DNA of 64,000 nucleotides, taken from Xylanibacter ruminicola. Lineage in GTDB: Bacteria; Bacteroidota; Bacteroidia; Bacteroidales; Bacteroidaceae. The position numbers and the translations under genes were made by a program. The stretch covers positions 1 to 64,000 of the forward strand of contig NZ_FNRF01000002.1 of the NCBI RefSeq assembly GCF_900107775.1, read 5' to 3'. The notes below the pieces were generated by a model. It made no database searches and had not been told where the DNA came from. It was given only the letters and a program-made list of their open reading frames with translations. Positions 16,699-24,797 of the stretch are shown here, in pieces (within the stretch, counting starts at the first letter, position 1; each line of letters begins with the position of its first letter).

Positions 16699-17571
16699 AT
16701 GAATAAGAAAGTTTTAATACCCCTGATTGTTGTAATTCTGGCACTCTGTGGTGCTGCTACATGGTTGTTTTTGAGTCTGCAGGAACAGAAGCAGGTTGTG
16801 CAGGATATGGAGGAACTGGCCGAACTCGACAAGCAGGAAATGGAGAATGAATATGAGCGTTTCACCATGCAGTATAGCGAGATGAAAACGCAGATTAACA
16901 ACGACTCGATTATCGCCCAGCTGACTGAGGAGCAGATGAAGACCCAGAAGTTGCTGGAGGAGTTGAAGCAGGTAAAGGCCAGCGACGCACGCGAGATTGC
17001 CCGACTGAAGAAGGAACTGGCAACTGTTCGTGAGGTGTTGCGTGATTATGTGTATCAGATCGACTCGCTGAACCGTTTGAACGAGAACCTGAAGGCCGAG
17101 AACAGTCGTGTAAACGCTGAGTTGAACGAGCGTAATGCTCAGGTAGCTGGCTTGAACAGCGAAAAGGCATCGCTTTCAGAGAAGGTGGCTATTGCTGCCC
17201 AGCTTGATGCAACCAATATCCAGATGCAGATTCTGGGTAAGAATGGTAAGGCTGCCAAGAAACTGAAGGATTGCAAGCAGATGCGTGTAAACTTTACCAT
17301 TACCAAGAATGTAACCGCTGCGAATGGTAACCGTACCGTTTATGTACGTATTCAGAACCCTGGTGGTAACACCCTGAGTGGCGGCGGTACCTTTGCTTAC
17401 GAGAACCGTAATATTGAGTGCTCGGCTAAGAAGGTGATTGAGTACACGGGTGAGGAGACCCCTGTAACCGTTTATTGGAACATGACACAGATGCTGGAGG
17501 CAGGCGACTACCGCGTTAGCATTTTTGTGGATGGCAATATGATTGGAACGAAGACATTTAGTTTTAAATAA
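16699..17571 (+). CDS. Membrane-anchored coiled-coil protein of unknown function
   Basis: A 290-aa protein that I do not recognise as a named family. Visible parts are one N-terminal transmembrane anchor (about residues 5-27), then a long charged coiled coil rich in E, K, L and Q (about residues 28-170). The C-terminal domain (about residues 190-290) is beta-rich (VNFTITKNVT, YVRIQNPGGN, YRVSIFVDGNMIGTKTFSF) and probably periplasmic. It has its own promoter and lies 7 bp before the TolC-like gene, so it may be co-transcribed with the efflux operon. It could be a scaffold or periplasmic spacer, but nothing in the sequence proves a link to transport. Confidence 0.75.
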   Translation: MNKKVLIPLIVVILALCGAATWLFLSLQEQKQVVQDMEELAELDKQEMENEYERFTMQYSEMKTQINNDSIIAQLTEEQMKTQKLLEELKQVKASDAREIARLKKELATVREVLRDYVYQIDSLNRLNENLKAENSRVNAELNERNAQVAGLNSEKASLSEKVAIAAQLDATNIQMQILGKNGKAAKKLKDCKQMRVNFTITKNVTAANGNRTVYVRIQNPGGNTLSGGGTFAYENRNIECSAKKVIEYTGEETPVTVYWNMTQMLEAGDYRVSIFVDGNMIGTKTFSFK

Positions 17572-17578
17572 GAATATG

Positions 17579-19036
17579 ATGAAAAAAACTTTTGGAGTTT
17601 TACTGCTTTCGGCGGTCATCACGCCTGTTTGGGCTCAAAGAATATTGAGCTTGGACAGTTGCCGACAGATGGCGCTGAGAAACAATAAGCAGTTAGGTAT
17701 TTCCAAACTTAAACAGGATGTGGCCGAGAATGCTCGTAAGTCGGCGCGCACCAAGTACCTGCCCCACGTGAGTGCTATAGGTACATATGAGTTTACGAGC
17801 GAGGAGATATCGATTCTTAACGATGGTCAGAAGGCTGCCTTGGGTGGACTTGGTACTGCGGTTGGTGGTACCCTGCAAAGCACATTGGGCTCGTTGGTAG
17901 CCACGCTGCCGCCTGCTGCCCAGATGCAGATGGCGCAGGATATGGCCAAGGTTACTGAAGGTTTGAACCAGAGGGGGCAGAACATCGTAGATGCCTTCCG
18001 TACCGATACCCGTAACGTCTTTGCTGGTTCGGTTGTGGTTACGCAGCCCGTGTTTATGGGTGGTGCCATCGTGGCTTTGAATAAGATGGCCGACATCACC
18101 ACCGAGATGGCCAAGAACTCGTTGGATGCCCGTCGCCAGGCTACGCTGTATCAGATCGATCAGGCCTACTGGCAGGTGGTATCGCTCCATCATAAAAAGG
18201 CATTGGCCGAGAGCTATCTCGAACTCGTTAAGAAGTTTGATAGCGATGTACATAAGATGATTGACGAAGGCGTGGCTACACGTAGTGACGGACTGAGTGT
18301 TGACGTGAAGGTGAACGAGGCCGAGATGACCCTGACGAAGGTGAACGACGGCTTGGTGCTCTCACGTATGCTGCTCAATCAGTTGTGCGGACTGCCCTTA
18401 AACGAGTCTGTGATTCTTCAGGACGAGCAGGCCGATAATATTGCAGTAGTAGAGCTCACCCCACAGTTGGATGTGGAGAATGCTGTGGCACATCGCCCTG
18501 AGTTGAAGATGCTGCAGAATACCGTTGATCTGAGTAAGCAGGCCACCAACGTGCTCAAGGCTGGTAATCTGCCTCAGGTAGCGCTCATGGGTGGCTACGC
18601 TGTTAGCAATCCTAACGTGCTGAATGGTTTCGAGAAGAAGTTCGCGGGCTTCTGGCATCTGGGCGTTATCGTTCGTGTGCCCATCTGGAACTGGGGCGAT
18701 GTGATGTATAAGGTACGTGCCTCGAAGGGCGCTACCGCCATCGCAACTCTCGAACTCGATGAGGCCCGCGAGAAAATTGAACTTCAGGTTAACCAGACTA
18801 CCTTTAAGGTTGACGAGGCTAACAAGAAGCTGACGATGGCTCAGAAGAACATCCAGCGTGCCGACGAGAATCTTCGTACCGCTAACCTGGGATTCCAGGA
18901 GGGGGTTATCAGTCCTACCGTTGTGATGGAGGCTCAGACAGCCTGGCTGCAGGCCCAGTCGCAGAAGATAGATGCAGAAATTGATGTTAAACTTAGTCAG
19001 GTTGACCTGCAGAAGGCTCTTGGCACATTAGAATAA
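17579..19036 (+). CDS. TolC-family outer-membrane efflux protein
   Basis: About 485 aa. The start at 17579 (or the adjacent ATG at 17576) gives a good signal peptide, MKKTFGVLLLSAVITPVWAQ. Longer starts run into the preceding gene. The two internally repeated TolC halves are visible: an early helix with SLDSCRQMALRNNKQLG and a second half with AHRPELKMLQNTVDLSKQ. Long helical segments end in VVMEAQTAWLQAQSQKIDAEID. TolC proteins form trimeric outer-membrane exit ducts. It heads a TolC-HlyD-permease-permease row with short gaps (8 bp to the HlyD gene), so its job is probably export by that tripartite pump. Confidence 0.9.
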   Translation: MKKTFGVLLLSAVITPVWAQRILSLDSCRQMALRNNKQLGISKLKQDVAENARKSARTKYLPHVSAIGTYEFTSEEISILNDGQKAALGGLGTAVGGTLQSTLGSLVATLPPAAQMQMAQDMAKVTEGLNQRGQNIVDAFRTDTRNVFAGSVVVTQPVFMGGAIVALNKMADITTEMAKNSLDARRQATLYQIDQAYWQVVSLHHKKALAESYLELVKKFDSDVHKMIDEGVATRSDGLSVDVKVNEAEMTLTKVNDGLVLSRMLLNQLCGLPLNESVILQDEQADNIAVVELTPQLDVENAVAHRPELKMLQNTVDLSKQATNVLKAGNLPQVALMGGYAVSNPNVLNGFEKKFAGFWHLGVIVRVPIWNWGDVMYKVRASKGATAIATLELDEAREKIELQVNQTTFKVDEANKKLTMAQKNIQRADENLRTANLGFQEGVISPTVVMEAQTAWLQAQSQKIDAEIDVKLSQVDLQKALGTLE

Positions 19037-19044
19037 AAGATATT

Positions 19045-20037
19045 ATGACAGAACAAGCTAAACGCCAGCATAACAACATACTGCTCGCCATCATCGGTTT
19101 TACAGCAGTGGTGATTATCGTGGCATTAATTGGATTCTTTGCGCTGGATCGCGATCCAGACGTTATCCAGGGACAGGTTGAGGTAACCGAGTACCGTGTA
19201 TCGAGCAAGGTGCCTGGCCGTATTCTTGAACTCCGTGTAAAGGAGGGCGACTACGTAAAGGTGGGCGATACACTCGCTATTCTTGATGCCCCTGAGGTAC
19301 GTGCCAAGATGGAGCAGGCCCAGAGTGCCGAAAGTGCTGCTGCGGCTTTGGAGCTGAAGGCTCAGAATGGTGCTCGCAAGGAGCAGATTCAGGGTGCTTT
19401 CTCTGTTCTCCAGCAGGCCAAGGCCGGACTTGAGATTGCTGAGAAATCTTACAATCGTGTACAGCGACTGTTCGACGAGGGCGTGATGAGTGCCCAGAAG
19501 CGCGACGAGGCCTTTGCCAACTACAAGGCTATGGAGGCTCAGGTAAAAGCCGCTCAGAGTCAGTATGATATGGCTGTGAATGGTGCACGCCGCGAGGATA
19601 AGATGGCTGCTGCCGCTCAGGTGGGGCGTGCCCGTGGTGCTGTACAGGAGGTTAACTCTTACATGCACGAGACGGTTCAGGTGGCCCAGATGGAAGGCGA
19701 GGTATCTGATGTTTATCCAAAGGTAGGCGAGTTGGTTGGTACAGGTTCGCCCATCATGTCGATTGCCGTGATGCAGGACCTCTGGGGTACATTCAATGTG
19801 CGCGAGGACCAGCTGAAAGGCATGCAGGTGGGTAGCGAGTTTAATGCTTATGTACCCGCATTCGATAAAATCATCAAGATGAAGGTTTACTATCTGAAGG
19901 ATCAGGGCTCGTATGCCGTATGGAAGGCCACCAAGGCTAACGGCCAGTACGACCTGAGAACCTTTGAGGTAAAAGCCCGTCCTGTTGAGAAGATGGAAGG
20001 CTTGCGCCCAGGCATGTCACTTATTATCAAGGATTAA
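19045..20037 (+). CDS. HlyD/EmrA-family membrane fusion protein
   Basis: A 330-aa periplasmic adaptor. It has one N-terminal transmembrane helix (about residues 11-32). A split biotinyl-lipoyl-like domain (VTEYRVSSKVPGRILELRVKEGDYVKVGDTLAILD, and later VYPKVGELVGTGSPIMSI) surrounds an alpha-hairpin (about residues 85-210), and the protein ends in a beta-barrel region. It would bridge the inner-membrane ABC-2 permeases and the TolC-like protein. The substrate is unknown. It is spaced 8 bp from the TolC gene and 61 bp from the first permease, and that gap is filled by small repeats. Confidence 0.9.
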   Translation: MTEQAKRQHNNILLAIIGFTAVVIIVALIGFFALDRDPDVIQGQVEVTEYRVSSKVPGRILELRVKEGDYVKVGDTLAILDAPEVRAKMEQAQSAESAAAALELKAQNGARKEQIQGAFSVLQQAKAGLEIAEKSYNRVQRLFDEGVMSAQKRDEAFANYKAMEAQVKAAQSQYDMAVNGARREDKMAAAAQVGRARGAVQEVNSYMHETVQVAQMEGEVSDVYPKVGELVGTGSPIMSIAVMQDLWGTFNVREDQLKGMQVGSEFNAYVPAFDKIIKMKVYYLKDQGSYAVWKATKANGQYDLRTFEVKARPVEKMEGLRPGMSLIIKD

Positions 20038-20093
20038 ACATTAAAGATTCTTGGCGATGCCAAGCGGCAAAGCCGAGCGAAACATTAAACATT
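20038..20093 (+). repeat. Intergenic repeat: two mini-hairpins between AACATTAAA linkers
   Basis: CTTGGC-GAT-GCCAAG (20050-20064) is followed at once by CGGC-AAA-GCCG (20065-20075). Both are bracketed by near-identical ACATTAAAGATT (20037-20048) and AACATTAAACATT (20081-20093). It resembles a small palindromic repeat inserted into an AT-rich linker. There is no T-run, so it is not an obvious terminator. Confidence 0.6.
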
Positions 20094-20098
20094 AATTG

Positions 20099-21268
20099 AT
20101 GAAATGTTTTAATCAAATCTTGCAGATAGCTTTGCGCGAGATGAAGATTCTGAGAAAGAATCCCATCTACGGCTTCTGTATGGTGGTGTTTCCGTTGTTG
20201 GCGATGTTCTTCTTTACATCGATGCTCGACGCTGGCCTGCCGCAGGACTTGCCTGTGGGCGTGGTTGATCTCGACAATACCACAACCACCCGTGCGCTTA
20301 CCCGCAAGCTCGACGGAATGCAGAACTCGCAGGTTGTGGCACATTTCCAGTCGGTTGCCGAGGCGCGTCATGCGATGCAGGAGAACGAGATCTACGGTTT
20401 CCTGTATTTTCCCAAAGGCACTACCAGCAACCTGATGTCGGCCCGTCGCCCCAAAATATCTTTCTATTATAGTAATGTGTCGTTGGCGGGTGGCTCGATG
20501 GTGATGAAGGATCTGAAAACCGTTTCCACTCTCGGTTCGGCTGCAGTAGGTATGGCCACACTTCGTGCCAAAGGTGCTACCGACCAGCAGATTCAGGCTT
20601 TCTTGCAGCCCATCCGTATCGACCTGCACCAGGTGGCCAACCCTTGGAGCAACTACAATGTATATCTTTCAACGGTATTTGTGCCGGGTATCATGATGCT
20701 CTTTATGTTCCTGATATCAGCCTATTCTTTGGGTATGGAACTCAAGTTCAATCGTGGTAAGGAGTGGATCGAAAAGGCCGATGGCAATATCGTAGTAGCC
20801 ATTCTTGGTAAGTATTTGCCTCATGTGCTAGTATTCCTGCTGCTGATATTGTTCTATCAGTTCTACATCTATCATGTGCTCCAATTCCCACATGTTGGTG
20901 GGGGGGCTATGATTATCCTGCTGTCGGTTCTCAGCGTGTTTGGCTCAATCGGCTTTGGCATCTTTGCTTTTGGTTTGATGCCTTCGTTGCGTATGAGTAT
21001 GAGTATCTGCTCGTTGTGGGGCGTGCTCAGTTTCTCGCTGGCAGGTTCTGCTTTCCCTGCTATGGCCATGGATCCTGCGTTGCAGGCGCTTACGTGGCTG
21101 TTCCCGTTGCGTCATTATTATATGCTGTTCCAGATTACCGTGTTTAATGGCTATCCGATTATCGACGCCTGGTTCCATCTGGTAGCGCTGATAGGCTTTA
21201 CGCTGATGCCTTGGTTTGTTATCAGTAAGGTTAAAAATGCTATGCTTACTTATGTCTATATTCCATAA
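20099..21268 (+). CDS. ABC-2 type transporter permease (YhhJ/YbhR-like)
   Basis: A 389-aa protein; ATG at 20099 is chosen over an in-frame TTG at 20096. It has an N-terminal transmembrane helix (GFCMVVFPLLAMFFFTSML), then a large periplasmic domain starting LPVGVVDLDNTTTTRALTRKLD, then five C-terminal membrane segments with the ABC2 signature region (PLRHYYMLFQ). It is the first of two similar permeases encoded in tandem. E. coli YbhS/YbhR-type permeases work with an ATPase (YbhF) and an MFP (YbhG). Here the MFP and TolC are present but no ATP-binding gene is in the cluster. Confidence 0.88.
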   Translation: MKCFNQILQIALREMKILRKNPIYGFCMVVFPLLAMFFFTSMLDAGLPQDLPVGVVDLDNTTTTRALTRKLDGMQNSQVVAHFQSVAEARHAMQENEIYGFLYFPKGTTSNLMSARRPKISFYYSNVSLAGGSMVMKDLKTVSTLGSAAVGMATLRAKGATDQQIQAFLQPIRIDLHQVANPWSNYNVYLSTVFVPGIMMLFMFLISAYSLGMELKFNRGKEWIEKADGNIVVAILGKYLPHVLVFLLLILFYQFYIYHVLQFPHVGGGAMIILLSVLSVFGSIGFGIFAFGLMPSLRMSMSICSLWGVLSFSLAGSAFPAMAMDPALQALTWLFPLRHYYMLFQITVFNGYPIIDAWFHLVALIGFTLMPWFVISKVKNAMLTYVYIP

Positions 21269-22454
21269 AATCATACAGGCTGTTAATGATGCCGCCTTTA
21301 TCTGGCGTCAGGAACTCAAGCAGGTGCTTCGCGATGAGGGCGTGCTCATGTTCTGTATCATTGTGCCTTTGGCTTATCCGCTGCTTTACTCGTGGGTTTA
21401 TAATAACGAGACCATTCACGAGGTGCCTGTAGTGGTAGTCGATTTGTCGCATTCGCATCAGTCGCGCCAGTTTATCCGTATGTGCGATGCTTCGCCCGAT
21501 GTGCAGGTGGTTAGTCATGCTGTTGATTTGGATGAGGCCAAGAGTCTGGTAAGTCGACAGGTGGCTAAAGGCATCTATTATATTCCCGAAGATTTTGCTA
21601 TCAAGCTTAATCGCATGGAGCAGGCTACCGTTAGCGTGTATTGCGATATGGCGCTGATGCTGACCTATAAGGCCATTTACCAAACGGCGATGACTGTAAG
21701 CACCAAGATGGGGTCAGCTTTGCAGGTGGCTTTGGCTGGCAACTATACAGCTCGCGAGGATGTGATAACCGCGAGTCCGCTCGAAGTAGAGGAGGTGTCG
21801 ATGTTTAACCCCCAGGGAGGTTATGGTACCTCGGTTCTGCCTGCCGTGCTGATGCTGATTATCCAGCAGACATTGGCCTTGGGTATTGGTCTGGCTGCAG
21901 GTACGGCCCGCGAAACCAATCCTTGTGGCGATCTGGTGCCTGCGCATCCCGCTTACTCGGGCATTTATCGTATTGTAGGTGGTAAGGCGCTTTGCTATTT
22001 CATGGTGTATGCCGTGATGGGTACTTATCTGGTAACGGTGGTGCCCAGAATGTTTGATTTCCTGCAGATAGCGCCTTGGCAGAGTCTGTTGGCTCTGATG
22101 CTGCCTTATCTGTTGGCCTGCATCTTCTTTGGTATGACGGTATCGTGCCTGGTACGCTATCGTGAGAATGTGATTCTGCTGATGGTGTTCATCTCGCTGC
22201 CGCTGCTGTTCATGACGGGTGTGTCGTGGCCGCAAAGCAGTATTCCAGGCGCTTGGCAGGGTGTGTCGTGGTTGTTCCCCAGCACCTTTGGCGTTAGAGC
22301 TTATCTGCGTTTGAACAGTATGGGTGCCAGCATCGGCGATGTGGCCTTCGAGCTGCGTTGTCTCTGGATTCAGGTTGCCTTCTACTTTGGAATGGCATGC
22401 CTGGTATATGGTCATCAGTTGCGCGAATCGCGCCGTCACAATTTAGCAGCATAA
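21252..22454 (+). CDS. ABC-2 type transporter permease, second copy
   Basis: About 400 aa from ATG 21252 (ATG 21237 is an alternative). The start overlaps the first permease by 17 bp, indicating coupling. The architecture matches the first permease: a hydrophobic helix (GVLMFCIIVPLAYPLLYSWVY), a periplasmic domain (VPVVVVDLSHSHQSRQF), then five membrane segments with MTGVSWPQSSIPGAWQGVSWLFPST. The two proteins are diverged paralogues and probably form a heterodimer. The substrate is unknown. Confidence 0.88.
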   Translation: MSIFHKIIQAVNDAAFIWRQELKQVLRDEGVLMFCIIVPLAYPLLYSWVYNNETIHEVPVVVVDLSHSHQSRQFIRMCDASPDVQVVSHAVDLDEAKSLVSRQVAKGIYYIPEDFAIKLNRMEQATVSVYCDMALMLTYKAIYQTAMTVSTKMGSALQVALAGNYTAREDVITASPLEVEEVSMFNPQGGYGTSVLPAVLMLIIQQTLALGIGLAAGTARETNPCGDLVPAHPAYSGIYRIVGGKALCYFMVYAVMGTYLVTVVPRMFDFLQIAPWQSLLALMLPYLLACIFFGMTVSCLVRYRENVILLMVFISLPLLFMTGVSWPQSSIPGAWQGVSWLFPSTFGVRAYLRLNSMGASIGDVAFELRCLWIQVAFYFGMACLVYGHQLRESRRHNLAA

Positions 22455-22460
22455 AAGAAT

Positions 22461-23054
22461 ATGAGAAAGTGGTTTGTCATCGCATTCATTTGTCTGGCCA
22501 CCGGCGTTAAGGCGCAGGAGGTTGAGCGTGGTGCGTTGCTACAGCCCGATACCACCTTCTCGTTACCCCCGCTTACGTATCGCGGCACGATTGCTACCTA
22601 TCCGTACTTGGGGGCTATGTACACCAGTCTGGGCAACTGGGACTTGCATCCCGGACTGAATGCCTCGTTCTCGGCATCTGCTATTTTCGGGGTGGGCAAG
22701 CATTCCAGTAGCGGCTTTGCCAATAGCGCGGCTGTGATGTATGCCGGACAGCTCTCGCCAAAACTCTCGTTCTCGATAGGTGGCTATAGCTCGTTCATGG
22801 ACTATGGGCGCCACCAGATGAAGGATGCCGGACTAACGGCCATGCTTAACTACCGCTTTGATGAGCATTGGGAGGCTGGCGTTTTCGGACAGAAATCGAT
22901 GATGCAGCCTAACATGCCGCTACAGAATATGTGGTGGCTGGGTAACGACTTTGGCGACAAGATTGGCGCTATGGTGAAATATAACGTGAATCCCAACTTC
23001 AGCTTCCAACTGAGTGTGTGGAATCAGCGAAATGGTTTTGATAACAGATGGTAA
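22461..23054 (+). CDS. Small outer-membrane beta-barrel protein, unknown function
   Basis: A 197-aa protein with a signal peptide ending VKA/Q (residue 18). The mature part is rich in alternating aromatic and polar strands (FSIGGYSSFMDYG, LTAMLNYRFDEHWEAGVFGQ, NPNFSFQLSVWNQ), typical of a small outer-membrane barrel of 8 or so strands. I cannot name the family. It starts 6 bp after the second permease and its end overlaps truA by 7 bp, so it is part of the same mRNA. It could be an accessory of the efflux operon. Confidence 0.7.
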   Translation: MRKWFVIAFICLATGVKAQEVERGALLQPDTTFSLPPLTYRGTIATYPYLGAMYTSLGNWDLHPGLNASFSASAIFGVGKHSSSGFANSAAVMYAGQLSPKLSFSIGGYSSFMDYGRHQMKDAGLTAMLNYRFDEHWEAGVFGQKSMMQPNMPLQNMWWLGNDFGDKIGAMVKYNVNPNFSFQLSVWNQRNGFDNRW

Positions 23055-23803
23055 AAAGATATTTTATTTGGTTAAGTTACGATGGCACCAACTATCACGG
23101 CTGGCAGGTGCAGCCTAACGGTATCTCCGTACAGGGCGAGTTGCAACGCGTACTCTCAACCTTACTTCGACAGGACATCAGTATTACAGGCGCAGGCCGA
23201 ACGGATGCAGGTGTGCATGCCCGTGTGATGGCGGCGCATTTTGAAGCCTCCCCCGACCCCTCCAAAGGGAGGGGAGAGATAGACTGCAAGCAGCTGGCTT
23301 ATAAGATGAATCGCATGCTGCCTCAGGATATCGTGGTTGATAGGATAGAGGAAGTGTCGCTCGATATGCATGCCCGTTTCTCGGCTACCGAGCGTACGTA
23401 CCATTATTATATACACACGCGTAAGAGTCCGTTCGAGCGCCATTATTCGTGCGAGATTCACTATCCGCTCGATTTCGAGAAAATGAACGAGGCTGGTCGA
23501 ATCCTTACCACCTACGAGGATTTTGGTGCTTTCTGTAAGGCGCATAGCGATGTAAAGACCACCCTTTGCCACGTAACGCGTGCCGAGTGGATACAAACAG
23601 GCGATACTACCTGGTACTTTGTGATTACGGCCAACCGTTTTTTGCGTAACATGGTGCGTGCTGTGGTGGGTACGTTGGTAGATGTGGGACGTGGCCGACT
23701 GACGCTTGATGAGTTCCGAAGCGTGATTGAGGGCAAGCGCCGCAGCGATGCTGGCGAGTCGATGCCTGGTAATGCCTTGTTCCTTGAGGATGTGAAGTAT
23801 TAA
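23048..23803 (+). CDS. truA: tRNA pseudouridine(38-40) synthase
   Basis: A 251-aa enzyme that isomerises uridines 38-40 in tRNA anticodon arms. The N-terminal FIWLSYDGTNYHGWQVQPNGISVQGELQ region and the catalytic motif GRTDAGVHA (nucleophile Asp53) are intact. The second half carries RFLRNMVRAVVGTLVDVGRG, a TruA signature. Residues about 67-77 (ASPDPSKGRGE) are not typical of TruA and are encoded by a G/C-rich palindromic repeat. The insertion sits between the HF segment and the IDCKQLAYKMNR segment that normally follow closely. The start overlaps the upstream gene by 7 bp. Confidence 0.95.
   Translation: MVKRYFIWLSYDGTNYHGWQVQPNGISVQGELQRVLSTLLRQDISITGAGRTDAGVHARVMAAHFEASPDPSKGRGEIDCKQLAYKMNRMLPQDIVVDRIEEVSLDMHARFSATERTYHYYIHTRKSPFERHYSCEIHYPLDFEKMNEAGRILTTYEDFGAFCKAHSDVKTTLCHVTRAEWIQTGDTTWYFVITANRFLRNMVRAVVGTLVDVGRGRLTLDEFRSVIEGKRRSDAGESMPGNALFLEDVKY
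23246..23279. repeat. Palindromic GC-rich repeat in frame inside truA
   Basis: CCCCTCC (23257-23263) and GGAGGGG (23268-23274) form a perfect hairpin with AAAG between, flanked by CCTCCCCCGA and AGAGATAG. It resembles a repeat usually found between genes in Bacteroidota and is read in frame as ASPDPSKGRGE. Confidence 0.7.
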
Positions 23804-23846
23804 GAATTGAAGGATTGAAAAATTGAAGTTTTCAGGATAACGGATT

Positions 23847-24764
23847 ATGTGGTTATTATTGGCGTTTATGTCGGCAGCTTTGTTGGGCTGCTATGATTCA
23901 TTAAAGAAACAGGCCCTGAAGGGTAATGCGGTTATTCCCGTACTGTTTCTCAATACGTTGTTTTCGAGTTTGTTTTTCCTGCCGTTCATTGTGCTGAGTG
24001 GTACTACCCAGGTGCTTGATGGCAGTATATTCCATGTGTCGGCAGGCGGTTGGGATATGCACAAGTATATTCTGCTCAAGTCGCTCATTGTGCTGTCGAG
24101 CTGGATTCTGGGCTATTTCGGCATGAAGCATCTGCCACTTACGATTGTGGGACCTATCAACGCCACACGTCCGGTGATGGTGCTGGTGGGTGCGCTGTTG
24201 GTGTTTGGCGAGCGCCTGAACCATTGGCAATGGATAGGTGTGCTGCTGGCCATCGCCTCGTTCCTGCTGCTGAGTCGTAGCGGCAAGAAAGAGGGTATCG
24301 ACTTTAAGCACAACAACTGGATATTTATGATTGTGGGTGCTGCCATACTGGGTGCTGTAAGCGGCCTGTACGACAAGTTCCTGATGGCACCAGTAGAGAA
24401 TGGTGGCGTGGGGCTTGACCGTATGATGGTGCAGTCGTGGTATAACATCTACCAATGCTTTATGATGGGTGCTATGTTGTGGTTGCTGTGGTGGCCTAAG
24501 CACGAGCAGACTACACCGTTCCATTGGTCGTGGTCGATTGTGGGTGTGAGTCTGTTCCTGAGCATCGCCGACTTTATGTACTTCTATTCGCTGTCGTTGC
24601 CAGAGGCCATGATTTCTATCGTATCGATGATTCGTCGTGGTAGCGTGATTGTTAGCTTTACGTTTGGTGCGATGTTCTTCCACGAGAAGAACCTCAAGGC
24701 CAAAGCCTTCGACCTGGCACTTGTGCTCCTTGGAATGGTATTCCTCTACATCGGTAGTAAGTAA
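23847..24764 (+). CDS. DMT (EamA-type) transporter
   Basis: A 305-aa inner-membrane protein with about ten hydrophobic segments in two EamA-like halves. The first half includes NATRPVMVLVGALLVFGERLNHWQWIGVLLAIASFLLL, the conserved end of an EamA repeat. The second ends VSFTFGAMFFHEKNLKAKAFDLALVLLGMVFLYIGSK, the matching region. Family members export metabolites or amino acids, and the substrate is unknown. It follows truA by 43 bp across an ATTGAAGGATTGAAAAATTGAAG-like linker and ends at a strong shared terminator. Confidence 0.85.
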   Translation: MWLLLAFMSAALLGCYDSLKKQALKGNAVIPVLFLNTLFSSLFFLPFIVLSGTTQVLDGSIFHVSAGGWDMHKYILLKSLIVLSSWILGYFGMKHLPLTIVGPINATRPVMVLVGALLVFGERLNHWQWIGVLLAIASFLLLSRSGKKEGIDFKHNNWIFMIVGAAILGAVSGLYDKFLMAPVENGGVGLDRMMVQSWYNIYQCFMMGAMLWLLWWPKHEQTTPFHWSWSIVGVSLFLSIADFMYFYSLSLPEAMISIVSMIRRGSVIVSFTFGAMFFHEKNLKAKAFDLALVLLGMVFLYIGSK

Positions 24765-24767
24765 AGT

Positions 24768-24797
24768 AATAGGGAAGTTATCGCTAACTTCCCTATT
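24768..24797. terminator. Bidirectional terminator between DMT gene and tamB
   Basis: A perfect 13-bp inverted repeat, AATAGGGAAGTTA / TAACTTCCCTATT, has a TCGC loop and is followed by a T-rich tail on the plus strand. The tamB stop codon lies inside the right arm. Confidence 0.85.

Noticed and set aside
20038..20093. Terminator between HlyD and the first permease
   Set aside because: The two small stems have no T-run and lie inside an apparent operon, so repeat insertion is more likely.
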